Shown here: positions 51,492 to 61,101 of the stretch, piece by piece
Layout of the letters: every line of letters starts with the position of its first letter
Numbering within the stretch: the first letter of the stretch is position 1
NCBI RefSeq assembly: GCF_900129425.1
Contig: NZ_LT670817.1
Coordinates: 3,286,001 to 3,350,000, forward strand
Direction: 5' to 3'
Origin: Bradyrhizobium erythrophlei
Lineage (GTDB): Bacteria; Pseudomonadota; Alphaproteobacteria; Rhizobiales; Xanthobacteraceae
DNA: 64,000 nt
Translations under genes and position numbers: made by a program
The notes under the pieces: generated by a model
Told to the model about the DNA's origin: nothing
What the model saw: only the letters and a program-made list of their open reading frames with translations
Database searches by the model: none

Positions 51492-52037
51492 ATGCTTGCT
51501 GTGAGTTCCTCGCTTGCTGTGAGTTCCTCTTCCTTCGGCTTGGCGATCGTCATCCGCTCATGGTGGGCGCGGTTTGCCGGGGCGCCTGCTCGCGAGTTCA
51601 TGAGGCTACTTTCAACACGACTTCCTCATGCATGGCACTCAGGTATCCGGCTTATTGTTTTGGATCGGAGCCTCGCGACAAAATCCGACCTGTTCTTTGC
51701 TCAGACATCGAAAGCGCTCGATATCGCTTCCGAACGTGCGCCGAACGCTTACGCTGCACTAGGTAGAAGCGTTAGGCAGATCATTCTGCGGGAGAGGTCG
51801 CGCCCGAAAACACCTTCTTACCACCGCTTCCAACTTGCGGCTGTCGTGACGCCGGAAATCGCACTCGAGGTGGAGGTTGGCCTTTACACTGCTTGGCTCT
51901 TGTATGCATCGGGCCTTTCGAGGGGAGTAGTCGCCGCTGAAAGAGCTGCAGATGAGTATTTTGAAAGTTTAGATCCGGCCGATCGAAGACGCGGGAGTGA
52001 ATGGCTTCACTCTAATCTTCCTCTTGCTGAGCCATAG
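51492..52037 (+). CDS. First gene of Cys-rich cassette, unknown function
   Basis: A 181-residue protein with GAGGAG before ATG 51492. Codons 2-13 are an exact tandem duplication of 18 bases (two copies of LAVSSS). A weakly hydrophobic stretch SFGLAIVIRSWWARF follows, then a basic helical part (AYAALGRSVRQIILRERSRP) and a C-terminal helical part VTPEIALEVEVGLYTAWLLY, ERAADEYFESLDPADRRRGS. I recognise no family. Its place ahead of the Cys-rich gene, on the same strand and with its own ribosome site, suggests a role in handling that product, but this is inference. Confidence 0.65.
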   Translation: MLAVSSSLAVSSSSFGLAIVIRSWWARFAGAPAREFMRLLSTRLPHAWHSGIRLIVLDRSLATKSDLFFAQTSKALDIASERAPNAYAALGRSVRQIILRERSRPKTPSYHRFQLAAVVTPEIALEVEVGLYTAWLLYASGLSRGVVAAERAADEYFESLDPADRRRGSEWLHSNLPLAEP

Positions 52038-52169
52038 CTAGGACGGAGGGAGAGTCGCCCAAAACCCATGCATGGGGCGAGAAGAACGCGTTCTTCGAAG
52101 AGGACAATTGCCGGAACCCGGCAGAGCAAGAAGACTCCGATTGATGATCAACCAAGAGGAGAAGGTCCG

Positions 52170-52814
52170 ATGGACATCAAGCGAAGATTACCGAAAGCTC
52201 GCTTTGAGCAAATTGAATTCCTGGATGAGCGGGCCGTTCTAACGGACATAAAGGCCCGTCGTGGCAAAGGTAACCTCGAGAGGCTTGAAGCTGAAGCGAA
52301 GAAACGCGGTTACGAGCTTTTGGAAACCGAGGATGAGGTTCTTGGTCTTCGCCAACGATTTGAGGTACGAGAACCAATCCGGCCAGGCTACGGAGAAAGC
52401 GGGACGCCTGTTGTGGAGGTGGAGTTCGAGCTTGTGATGCAGTCTCTCCGAAAGCGTGACTCACGTGATCACGGCGCAATCGCGGCTGCAACCATCCGGG
52501 CCGGGCGCAATGTTGAGACACAAGAAATCCTGCTTGAGGCTCCCGAGGGGAAATTCCTGGAAGCGCGAGAATTCGTCTTCGAAGCGGATCAGCTCATCGA
52601 AACACAGAGTTGGTGGTCGGCTGTTTGGCATTGCCTCTTGAATTCATGCGGACCGGTAATCGCCGGAGCATTAGTCGCGTGCAGCGGAAGTTTCATCGCG
52701 TATGTAGGCTGCGTTCTCGCGGCAGCGGGTGGGTGCGGGGTGAAATGCGCAGCGTGTGCGACATGTAATTGCAGGTGGTGGTGCAGGTGGGCTGCGAGCT
52801 GTTGTCACCAATGA
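52170..52814 (+). CDS. Protein with C-terminal 12-Cys halocin C8-like module
   Basis: 214 residues from ATG 52170, with AAGAGGAGAAGG upstream; a longer frame to 52068 is unlikely. Residues 1-148 form a soluble, charged leader-like domain (ERLEAEAKKRGYELLETEDE; PVVEVEFELVMQSLRKRD; TIRAGRNVETQEILLEAPEG). Residues 149-214 are quite different: WW, then Cys at 155, 160, 171, 181, 189, 193, 196, 199, 201, 205, 211 and 212 set in hydrophobic Ala/Gly/Val sequence (AGALVACSGSFIAYVGCVLA) and ending CNCRWWCRWAASCCHQ. The layout of long leader plus Cys-rich hydrophobic C-terminus resembles halocin C8-like bacteriocin precursors. No known maturase, peptidase or exporter gene is adjacent. Confidence 0.8.
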   Translation: MDIKRRLPKARFEQIEFLDERAVLTDIKARRGKGNLERLEAEAKKRGYELLETEDEVLGLRQRFEVREPIRPGYGESGTPVVEVEFELVMQSLRKRDSRDHGAIAAATIRAGRNVETQEILLEAPEGKFLEAREFVFEADQLIETQSWWSAVWHCLLNSCGPVIAGALVACSGSFIAYVGCVLAAAGGCGVKCAACATCNCRWWCRWAASCCHQ

Positions 52815-53257
52815 GTAGCATAAGGTCCGCGATAGTGGGTGCAAGACCATGTTGGCTGGAAATGCCCACGGTCACTGACAGCGATGATCCCGGTCGACTA
52901 CGTCCGAAGTATGCCGCGTCATCGCGAGCGGTTCTCGTGCATGACAAAGATAAGATTTACGTTTTCTTCGAGGACGAAACCGCTCGTACTGACGTGGAGA
53001 GCCACCGGGATGTCCGGCGGCTCTCAGCCAAAGAAGTCGAAGAACTCGAAAAGAAGCGACCCTATCTGCGGTTCTTGACGAGTGATGCCGTTTCAGTAGG
53101 TCGCGGAAGCCAGGGCACCGGCAGGGGCGTTGTGCTGCTTGGAGATGTTTTTGCTCGCCTAGCAGAGACGTTCGGGATAGTTGAGTGCGAACCATGTAGA
53201 AGAAGAAGGAAGCTCTTCAATAAGATACCGCTATGGCGCTGGTGGCGACCTAATTAA
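52811..53257 (+). CDS. Third gene of Cys-rich cassette, CxxC C-terminus
   Basis: 148 residues from ATG 52811, which overlaps the stop of the Cys-rich gene (ATGA), so translation is coupled; an alternative start is ATG 52862. The middle is charged (VLVHDKDKIYVFFEDETART; LSAKEVEELEKKRPYLRFLT). The C-terminus VVLLGDVFARLAETFGIVEC, EPCRRRRKLFNKIP, LWRWWRPN carries CxxC (Cys126, Cys129) followed by a basic run and Trp residues; I recall a similar GIxxCxxCxxRRxxLN tail on diverse small bacterial proteins. It could be a partner, immunity or binding protein for the preceding product. Function unknown. Confidence 0.75.
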   Translation: MSSIRSAIVGARPCWLEMPTVTDSDDPGRLRPKYAASSRAVLVHDKDKIYVFFEDETARTDVESHRDVRRLSAKEVEELEKKRPYLRFLTSDAVSVGRGSQGTGRGVVLLGDVFARLAETFGIVECEPCRRRRKLFNKIPLWRWWRPN

Positions 53258-53259
53258 AT

Positions 53260-54030
53260 TTAACTCAGCACGATCCACGCCGGGGCATGGTCGCTGGCGC
53301 CTTCCTCGGCTCGCATTTTGCGGTCGACGCCGGCCTTGATCAGGCGCGGCGCAAGGGCAGGGCTCAAGAGAAGATGGTCGAGCCGCAATCCGGCGTCACG
53401 CGGCCAGCGGTTTCGCTTGTAATCCCAGAACGTGTAGGTCGGCTCCGACGGATGGAGGTGGCGGATTGCGTCACACCAACCCTGCGCCACCAGCGATTTG
53501 AATGCGGCGCGGCTCTTCGGCTGGATCAGCGCATCCTGATCCCACGATTTGGTCGGATAAATATCAAGCGCGGTCGGCGCGACATTGTAGTCGCCGGCCA
53601 GCACCACGGGAATGTCCTGCTTGACGAATTTCGCGGCGTGGGCTTTCAGCCGCTTGAACCATGCGAGCTTGTAGTCGAATTTCGGTCCGGGCTGCGGATT
53701 GCCGTTCGGCAGATAGAGGCTGGTGACGATGATGCCGCGCACGGCGGCCTCGATATAGCGCGCCTCGTGATCGTCGGGATCGCCGGGGAGCTGGTTGCGC
53801 ACCAGCACCGGATCAGCGTTGCGCGCGAGGATGGCGACACCGTTCCAGGTCTTCTGTCCGCGCCAGACCGCGCCGTAGCCGGCCTTCTCGATGGCTTGAA
53901 CCGGAAAATCATGGTCGGTCGATTTCAATTCCTGCAGGCAGACGATGTCGGGCTTTGCCGCGCGCAGCCATCGCAGCAGGTTGGGCAGGCGCCGGTTGAC
54001 ATTGTTGATGTTGAACGTTGCGATTTTCAT
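53260..54030 (-). CDS. xth: Exodeoxyribonuclease III
   Basis: AP endonuclease/3'-5' exonuclease of base-excision repair, 256 residues. MKIATFNINNVNRRLPNLLR, VCLQELKSTDHDFP (metal-binding Glu), GVAILAR, LYLPNGNPQ (with the YLPNG catalytic Tyr loop), VLAGDYNVAPTALDIYP (Asp/Asn pair), FWDYKRNRWPRDAGLRLDHL and GASDHAPAWI (Asp-His) cover the whole ExoIII fold. It converges with the Cys-rich cassette, the two stops lying two bases apart, which marks the edge of the accessory island. alr lies upstream on the same strand. Confidence 0.95.
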   Translation of the reverse strand: MKIATFNINNVNRRLPNLLRWLRAAKPDIVCLQELKSTDHDFPVQAIEKAGYGAVWRGQKTWNGVAILARNADPVLVRNQLPGDPDDHEARYIEAAVRGIIVTSLYLPNGNPQPGPKFDYKLAWFKRLKAHAAKFVKQDIPVVLAGDYNVAPTALDIYPTKSWDQDALIQPKSRAAFKSLVAQGWCDAIRHLHPSEPTYTFWDYKRNRWPRDAGLRLDHLLLSPALAPRLIKAGVDRKMRAEEGASDHAPAWIVLS

Positions 54031-54045
54031 GGCCTGACTAGGATG

Positions 54046-55275
54046 TCAGGCCGACACCGGGGAGGCCGGCTCGGTCGCCGCCGCGCCGCCGCCCTTGTAG
54101 ACCCGCGCATAGCGCGGGCCGAGACTGGTCAGCACTTCGTAGCCGATGGTGCCGAAATGGTGCGCGAGTTCGTCGACGGTGATGCCCTCGCCAATCAGCG
54201 TCGCCATGTGGCCCCGGCGCGCGGCGTTTTTATCGAGATCCGTGATATCGACGGCCATCAGGTCCATCGAGACGCGGCCCGCAATCGGACAGCGCTTGCC
54301 GGCGACCACCACCTCGGCGCCGCGGGTGCCGTCATTGCTGCCGCCGGCGCGGAAATATCCGTCGGCGTAGCCGGCCGACACGATTGCCAGTTTCGTCGGC
54401 CGCCGCGCGGTCCAGGTTCCGCCGTAACCGACGCTGTCGCCTTTCTCGATATTGCGGAGCTGCACGATGCGGGCTTTCAGGTCGACCACCGGCTGCATCG
54501 GATTGTCGGCCTCGGGCGTCGGATTGATGCCGTAGAGCGCAGCGCCCGGTCGCACCATGTCGAACTGGAATTGCGCCCCGAGATAGACCCCGGAGGAATT
54601 CGACAGCGACGCCGGCACGCCGGCAAACAGGCTGGCGATCTCGCGGAAGGTGGCAAGCTGCTTGGCATTGAGCGGATGATTGAGGCTCTCGGCACAGGCG
54701 AGATGGCTCATGACCAGCGTAATGCCGTGATCGCCGGCGTTGATCCGGGGAATGATGCCCTGCGCCTCCGTCAGCGTGAGGCCGAGCCGGTTCATGCCGG
54801 TATCGATATGAACCGCCGCGCCGCCGGTCCACCCTGTGCGCCGGCAAAATACGTCCCATTCGGCGAGCTCGTTGAGATCGCCGATCACCGGCTTGGCGTC
54901 GATCCCGGCATAGGCGTCGCCGCAATTCTGGAAGAAGCCGTCGAGCACATAGATCGCCGCCGACGGCACCGCGGCACGGGCGGAGCGCGCTTCATCCAGC
55001 GTGGCGACGAAGAAGGTCTTGCAGCCGGCGCCGGCCAGCGCACGGGCGACCGGCTCGGTCCCGCAGCCATAGGCGTCCGCCTTGATCACGCCGGCGCATT
55101 CGGCCGGCACGGCCGTCTTCTCGAGCTTGCGCCAGTTGGCGACGATGGCGTCGAGATCGACCGTGAGCACGCCGGTGGCGGCGGCGGTAGCCGCGGCGAA
55201 AGCCGCGGCCTGATTTGCCTCGGGCGAGAGCTGGCTGCCCGCCGGGATCGATTTCGGGTCGGAGACGATGTTCAT
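54046..55275 (-). CDS. alr: Alanine racemase
   Basis: PLP enzyme making D-alanine for peptidoglycan, 409 residues. The PLP lysine is Lys65 in AGVIKADAYGCG; the catalytic Tyr lies in DSVGYGGTWTARRPT; VDLMAVDITD and the C-terminal YEVLTSLGPRYARVY are typical. An Ala-rich N-terminal extension of about 35 residues (ANQAAAFAAATAAATGV) precedes the barrel. It lies between xth and dnaB on the same strand, the usual dnaB-alr order of this group. Confidence 0.96.
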   Translation of the reverse strand: MNIVSDPKSIPAGSQLSPEANQAAAFAAATAAATGVLTVDLDAIVANWRKLEKTAVPAECAGVIKADAYGCGTEPVARALAGAGCKTFFVATLDEARSARAAVPSAAIYVLDGFFQNCGDAYAGIDAKPVIGDLNELAEWDVFCRRTGWTGGAAVHIDTGMNRLGLTLTEAQGIIPRINAGDHGITLVMSHLACAESLNHPLNAKQLATFREIASLFAGVPASLSNSSGVYLGAQFQFDMVRPGAALYGINPTPEADNPMQPVVDLKARIVQLRNIEKGDSVGYGGTWTARRPTKLAIVSAGYADGYFRAGGSNDGTRGAEVVVAGKRCPIAGRVSMDLMAVDITDLDKNAARRGHMATLIGEGITVDELAHHFGTIGYEVLTSLGPRYARVYKGGGAAATEPASPVSA

Positions 55276-55324
55276 ACCGTAGTTTTACGCGCCGGCGCCC
55301 GCCGGTTCAACCGTACGGGCCAAT

Positions 55325-56827
<1,503 letters not shown>

Positions 56828-57120
56828 GGTTTGGATTATGCTTCGAATTTGGTTGATGTTGGATTTTTGGATTGGGCGGCGATAAAGCGCCACTGCCGGG
56901 CATCGTGAAAGCGCGAACGCGCCTTATGCCCGATTCACACAACGACTGCTGGGAAAAGCCGGTTGCTGCGGCGCATTCCGCTTGACGGGTTCTGGAGCGG
57001 GACCGCGGTCCTCCGGAACAATGTCGGGAAAATTGCCCCGCGGACTGAACCTTTCACCGCGCAGGCAGACCTATCCGATGGGGCAAGGCGCCTCACGGAG
57101 GCTGCCATCTCAGCGCTGAA
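56828..57120. other. Upstream region of dnaB
   Basis: No gene supported. It must hold the dnaB promoter. A short GC-rich segment near 57000-57050 has no clear hairpin. Confidence 0.3.
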
Positions 57121-57243
57121 TCAAATCAGGATGAGATAGATCAGGGCCACCAGGGCTGCGCCGACGCCGGCGGCGATCAGGGCGTAATCGGTGCCAAGGT
57201 CAGCCTGCGGATCGAACGATGATGGGTAGGTTTTCCGAGCCAT
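57121..57243 (-). CDS. 40-residue single-span membrane protein
   Basis: ATG at 57243 reads MARKTYPSSFDPQADLGTDY then ALIAAGVGAALVALIYLILI to a stop at 57121. The polar N-terminus and the C-terminal membrane span with AAGVGAALVA resemble the hydrophobic core of Flp-type pilins, but it lacks the processing motif, so it is more likely a tail-anchored microprotein. It lies between dnaB and cfa. Evidence is composition and the intact frame only. Confidence 0.55.
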   Translation of the reverse strand: MARKTYPSSFDPQADLGTDYALIAAGVGAALVALIYLILI

Positions 57244-57395
57244 TCCGTTGATTTAGGGCAACGCGCCGGAGTCTTTTGTGAAGTAGATCACATCCGGCGC
57301 TCTTTCTTAATTTTTTGGTCGCCGGGAACGGGTTTGGGACATCCGGATTGGTAACGGCACGGGTTTCACGGGGGCCGGTGAGGCGAGGACAGGCG

Positions 57396-57602
57396 ATGGG
57401 CCAGCAACTTCAGCCATGGCGCTCCGGAGACGGCGAAAAACTGTGGCTGTCGACGCTGATCGACGCCATGCAACAGGTTTCTCGTCCGGAATTCCGCGGC
57501 CTGTCCTGCGACCAAACGATACTGGATGCCTTCGCTGGGCAGCTCGCGCGACCGGCATCGCCGTACCCTTATGGCGCCTCTCCGTTCAGTCTGCGCAATT
57601 AA
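57396..57602 (+). CDS. Short protein convergent with cfa, tentative
   Basis: 68 residues: MGQQLQPWRSGDGEKLWLST, LIDAMQQVSRPEFRGLSCDQ, TILDAFAGQLARPASPYPYG. GAGGACAGG lies before ATG 57396. The start is separated by 152 bases from the divergent microprotein and the stop is 3 bases from the cfa stop. No family recognised and the frame is short, so this is a moderate-to-low call. Confidence 0.4.
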   Translation: MGQQLQPWRSGDGEKLWLSTLIDAMQQVSRPEFRGLSCDQTILDAFAGQLARPASPYPYGASPFSLRN

Positions 57603-57605
57603 GGC

Positions 57606-58856
57606 CTATTCGCCGGCAATTTGCAGCCGCGGTCGCGAACCGCGCTCGACCCCGCGCAGTTTCGCTTCTTCGTGCCCGATGTAGTCGCGCGTCATCGGCA
57701 CCACGCCCTGGCGTTTGGCGAGCTGGATCTGGAAATTCATCATGTTCTGCTTGCGGAACGACATTTCCGAGCACGCCAGGTAAAATTCCCACATCCGCGC
57801 AAAGCGCTCGTCATAAAGCTGCACCGCTTCCTCGCGCCGAGCCATAAAGCGCTCGCGCCAGGCTTTCAGGGTTTCCGCGTAATGCAGCCGCAGGATCTCG
57901 ATGTCGCATACCAACAGCCCGGCGCGCTCGATCGCCGGCATCACCTCGGACAGCGCCGGGATGTAGCCGCCGGGGAAGATATATTTGGCAATCCAGGGAT
58001 TGGTGGCGTCGGGACCTTCCGAACGGCCGATCGAATGCAGCATCATGACGCCGTCGTCAGTGAGAAGCTCGGCGCAGCGCCGGAAATATTTCTCGTAGAA
58101 GTCGACGCCGACATGTTCGAACATGCCCACCGACACAATGCGGTCGAACGGGCCGGACACGTCGCGGTAGTCCTCGAGGAAAAACTTCGCCGACCGCGCC
58201 AGATTCTTTTCGGCCGCGCGGGCGTTCGATACCTGCAATTGTTCGGTCGAGAGCGTGACGCCGGTGACGTTGGCGCCGGTCATTTCCGCCAGATACAGGC
58301 TCAGCCCGCCCCAGCCGGAGCCGATGTCAAGCACGCGGTCGCCTCGGCCGATCAACAGCTTGGCGGCGAGATGACGCTTCTTGGCGAGCTGGGCCTCGTC
58401 AAGGGTCGCGTCCGGCGTTTCAAAATAAGCGCAGCTATATTGCTTGTCGGAATCGAGGAAGAGGGAATACAGCCGCCCGTCGAGGTCGTAGTGGCGCGCG
58501 ACGTTGTTTTTCGAACGGCTCGGCGGATTGAACTGCTGGGCATGCCTGACCAGATAGCGCACCCACGATTGCAGCTTGGCCCAACGCGGCAATATCTCGG
58601 GCTGATCCATCAGGATCGCCAGCGCGGCTGCGATCGAGCCTTGCTCGACGACGAATGTGCCGTCCGTGAAAACTTCGCCCAGTGCAAGTTCCGGGTTGAG
58701 GAGAACCCGGCGTTCGGCGTCGGTGGTCAGGAAGCGCACGGCGACCGGCTCGCCGGTCCCGTCGCCGCAATCGAACCTGGCCCCGCTCGCGGTCGTAAAC
58801 GTCATCGCCCCGCGGCGGATGAATTGCTTCAGGAAATAACGTAACAAGCGGTCCAT
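57606..58856 (-). CDS. cfa: Cyclopropane-fatty-acyl-phospholipid synthase
   Basis: SAM-dependent enzyme (416 residues from ATG 58856) that adds a methylene bridge to unsaturated acyl chains in membrane lipids. The N-terminal lipid-binding domain is present (LNPELALGEVFTDGTFVVEQG). Catalytic domain: HYDLDGRLYSLFLDSDKQYS, then the SAM loop VLDIGSGWGGLSLYLAEM, VTGVTLSTEQLQVSNARAAE, FDRIVSVGMFEHVG, and WIAKYIFPGGYIPALSEV near the bicarbonate site. ETLKAWRERF and FYLACSEMSFRKQNMMNFQIQLAKRQ complete the CFA synthase signature. It is a single-gene unit. Confidence 0.95.
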   Translation of the reverse strand: MDRLLRYFLKQFIRRGAMTFTTASGARFDCGDGTGEPVAVRFLTTDAERRVLLNPELALGEVFTDGTFVVEQGSIAAALAILMDQPEILPRWAKLQSWVRYLVRHAQQFNPPSRSKNNVARHYDLDGRLYSLFLDSDKQYSCAYFETPDATLDEAQLAKKRHLAAKLLIGRGDRVLDIGSGWGGLSLYLAEMTGANVTGVTLSTEQLQVSNARAAEKNLARSAKFFLEDYRDVSGPFDRIVSVGMFEHVGVDFYEKYFRRCAELLTDDGVMMLHSIGRSEGPDATNPWIAKYIFPGGYIPALSEVMPAIERAGLLVCDIEILRLHYAETLKAWRERFMARREEAVQLYDERFARMWEFYLACSEMSFRKQNMMNFQIQLAKRQGVVPMTRDYIGHEEAKLRGVERGSRPRLQIAGE

Positions 58857-59131
58857 CGAAACCACCAGAAAGCGATCCCCTATCGGCTAACGCACCGGCC
58901 GTCACAACCTACGCGCGCGGAATGTAATGGTTCCCGAGCGCCGCATTTCGATATAAGGGCGATGGCAGCGGCGCGCTAGTGCGTTGTACACAAAGCGGAT
59001 ATTCCGAAACATGGCGTCCAGGCGCTGGTGTGATATGTGCGCTTCCATTCGTGGGATAATCCGCTAAAAGGTACCGCCGCCGGCGCCGGAGCTGGGACGC
59101 CGGAAGCCTTTCCGAATCTGGAGAATGATGA

Positions 59132-60313
59132 ATGTTGAGCCGAGCGCTCAGTTTAGCGACGGTGACGCTTCTGATCGGCTGTTTCGCGGCGGCCCCGGCG
59201 CAGGCGCAGGCGCAAAATCTCGAGGCCGGCAAGAGCCCGTCCCAGATTTTCGCGGGCACTTGCACGGCCTGCCACAAGAGCCCGCGCGGTCTGTTGAAGA
59301 GCGTGCCTGCCGGATCGCTGCAGGGTTTCCTGCGTCAGCATTACACGACCAGTCCCGATATGGCCTCGCTGCTGTCAGCCTACCTGATTTCCAATGGCGC
59401 GGCCGATACGCGCTATGGCGGTGCCCAGTCCAAGCCGGCCAAGGATGCGAAATCGGACGCCAGGCCCTCCGGTCCGCCCGAGCAGGTGGACCGCCGTGGC
59501 CGGCGCCTGCGCGCCGGCGAGCCGCCGCAGGAGGCGGCCCCGCCCGAGGCTGCACCGCGCGAGGCCGCCAAACCCGATGCCGACGGACTTCCCGCGCAAG
59601 CCGAGCCCGGACGAAAGGGCCATAACGGCAGGCGGCTGGCGCGGCCAGGGGAGGCGCCGGACGGCACGAAACCGGCTGCGGAAGGTCAAGCTCCGGCGCA
59701 GACGGCGAATGAGCGTGGCCCCGATGGCCGCAAATTGACCGCCCGGCAGAAGCTGACCAGGAGGGGCAAACCCGGCGGCGAAGAATCGCCGAAAGCGGAT
59801 TCCGTCAAAACCGACCCCGCCAAGGAAGAGCCTCCAAAGGGTGAAACGGCGACGGACGACAAGCCCAAGAGTGAACCCCCCAAGAGCGAAACCGCCAAGG
59901 ACGAAGGCAACAAGCCCGAGGGCGCTAAGCCTGAAACCGGCAAATCTGAATCCGGCAAGCCTGAATCGGCCAAGTCCGAATCGGCCAAACCTGAATCGAC
60001 CAAGTCTGAGCCCGCCAAGTCTGAATCCACCAGGTCCGAACCGACCAAGCCTGAATCCGCCAAGATCGAGGCTCCGAAGGAGACCGGCAGCGGCTCGACG
60101 CCGGCACTGCGGGCCGGTCCGGTTCCTCCCGTCACTCCCGCGCCGCCGGCTTCCCCGGCGGTATCCGCAGCGGCCTCCGGTGCGACGCCGGAGCCGGCCG
60201 CGACGCCTTCAGCACCTGCAGTGCAGGCTGGGCCACCGGCCGAGACGGTTTCGGTGCCGCCGCCGGCGCCCGTTGCCCCGGCCGGACCGCCGGGGCCGCC
60301 GATCTCCAAATAG
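59132..60313 (+). CDS. Exported cytochrome c-like protein with repetitive tail
   Basis: A 393-residue secreted protein. A signal peptide (LSLATVTLLIGCFAAAPAQA) is followed by a small cytochrome c-like domain with haem motif CTACH at about residues 43-47 (IFAGTCTACHKSPRGLLKSV) and no obvious distal Met ligand. The next 270 residues are low complexity: two-fold repeats of RRGRRLRAGEPP/HNGRRLARPGEAP/PDGRKLTARQKL, then a run of KPESAKSE-type units (residues about 240-310: SESGKPESAKSESAKPESTK...) and a Pro/Ala/Val tail. The tail may span the peptidoglycan or bind polyanions. I know comparable proteins in Bradyrhizobium only as hypothetical. Confidence 0.8.
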   Translation: MLSRALSLATVTLLIGCFAAAPAQAQAQNLEAGKSPSQIFAGTCTACHKSPRGLLKSVPAGSLQGFLRQHYTTSPDMASLLSAYLISNGAADTRYGGAQSKPAKDAKSDARPSGPPEQVDRRGRRLRAGEPPQEAAPPEAAPREAAKPDADGLPAQAEPGRKGHNGRRLARPGEAPDGTKPAAEGQAPAQTANERGPDGRKLTARQKLTRRGKPGGEESPKADSVKTDPAKEEPPKGETATDDKPKSEPPKSETAKDEGNKPEGAKPETGKSESGKPESAKSESAKPESTKSEPAKSESTRSEPTKPESAKIEAPKETGSGSTPALRAGPVPPVTPAPPASPAVSAAASGATPEPAATPSAPAVQAGPPAETVSVPPPAPVAPAGPPGPPISK

Positions 60314-60382
60314 GCTTTTGCGCCAGCGAAGGTCCGGGCCGGCGGCCGGTGGCGATTTTCGGCAAAAAGCGTCGATAAAAAT

Positions 60383-60411
60383 CCCAGGCCCGCCGTTAGG
60401 GCGGGCCTGGG
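60383..60411 (-). terminator. Terminator of rplI
   Basis: A perfect 12-bp stem (CCCAGGCCCGCC/GGCGGGCCTGGG) with a 5-base loop. Read leftwards it is followed by ATTTTTA, so it ends rplI transcription; it may also stop the converging exported cytochrome gene. Confidence 0.88.
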
Positions 60412-60454
60412 TCGGTTCGCTTTGATGTCAGCTTCGATGTCACCTGCAGCGGCG

Positions 60455-61054
60455 TTACTTCTCGGAAGCCGCCTCTGCCTCGGGCTCCTCGTCGTGGCGG
60501 GCTTCCGGGTCGAAGAATTCGCCGGCGGCGGCCAGCGCTTCGGCGGCCGCGTCCTGATCTTCCTGGCGGCTGGAGATGTCCTCGCCGCGATTGATGCGCT
60601 CGGCCTCATCGGCACTGCGCGCGACCGTCACGGTGACGCCGACCTCGACCTCCGGGTGCACGGCGATGGCGATCTTGTGCTTGCCGATGGTCTTGATCGG
60701 CGCGTCCAGCATGACCTGGCCACGGCTGATGATGACGCCGTCGCTCTCGAACGATGCGATGATGTCGCGGACGGTCACCGATCCGAACAACTGACCGGTC
60801 TCGGAGGCCTGCCGCAGCACCATGACGTTTCGGCCGTCGATCTTTTCCGCGACCTTGGTTGCCTCGCCCTTGGCCTGCAGGTTGCGGGCTTCGAGTTCGG
60901 CCTTCATGCCATCGAACCTGGCGCGATTATCCGTGGTGGCGCGCAGCGCCTTGCCGCGCTTCAAAAGATAATTGCGGGCATATCCATCCTTGACGCGAAC
61001 GACTTCGCCCATCTGACCGAGTTTGGCGACGCGTTCCAGCAAAATGACTTCCAT
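60455..61054 (-). CDS. rplI: Ribosomal protein bL9
   Basis: 50S protein of 199 residues starting at ATG 61054 with GGAGA upstream. The N-terminal domain [20 protein letters not shown] then [20 protein letters not shown] is the L9 signature; the central helix and C-terminal domain ([29 protein letters not shown]) follow. It carries an acidic tail of about 45 residues beyond the E. coli length ([20 protein letters not shown]), usual for this group. The open frame extends upstream through the DUF2232 gene in another phase, which is not coding. Confidence 0.97.
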   Translation of the reverse strand: MEVILLERVAKLGQMGEVVRVKDGYARNYLLKRGKALRATTDNRARFDGMKAELEARNLQAKGEATKVAEKIDGRNVMVLRQASETGQLFGSVTVRDIIASFESDGVIISRGQVMLDAPIKTIGKHKIAIAVHPEVEVGVTVTVARSADEAERINRGEDISSRQEDQDAAAEALAAAGEFFDPEARHDEEPEAEAASEK

Positions 61055-61101
61055 ATTCGTTCTCCGTTTGAGGTGATGAGGGTTGAAATGAAGCGTGCAG
61101 T

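Noticed and set aside
51314..51601. Minus-strand frame over the start of the cassette's first gene
   Set aside because: It competes with the plus-strand gene, which has a better ribosome site and fits the cassette; the minus frame has no motif.
59930..60080. Regular short repeats that look like a CRISPR or minisatellite array
   Set aside because: The units are in frame within the exported cytochrome-like gene and encode KPESAKSE-type repeats; no spacers of even length.
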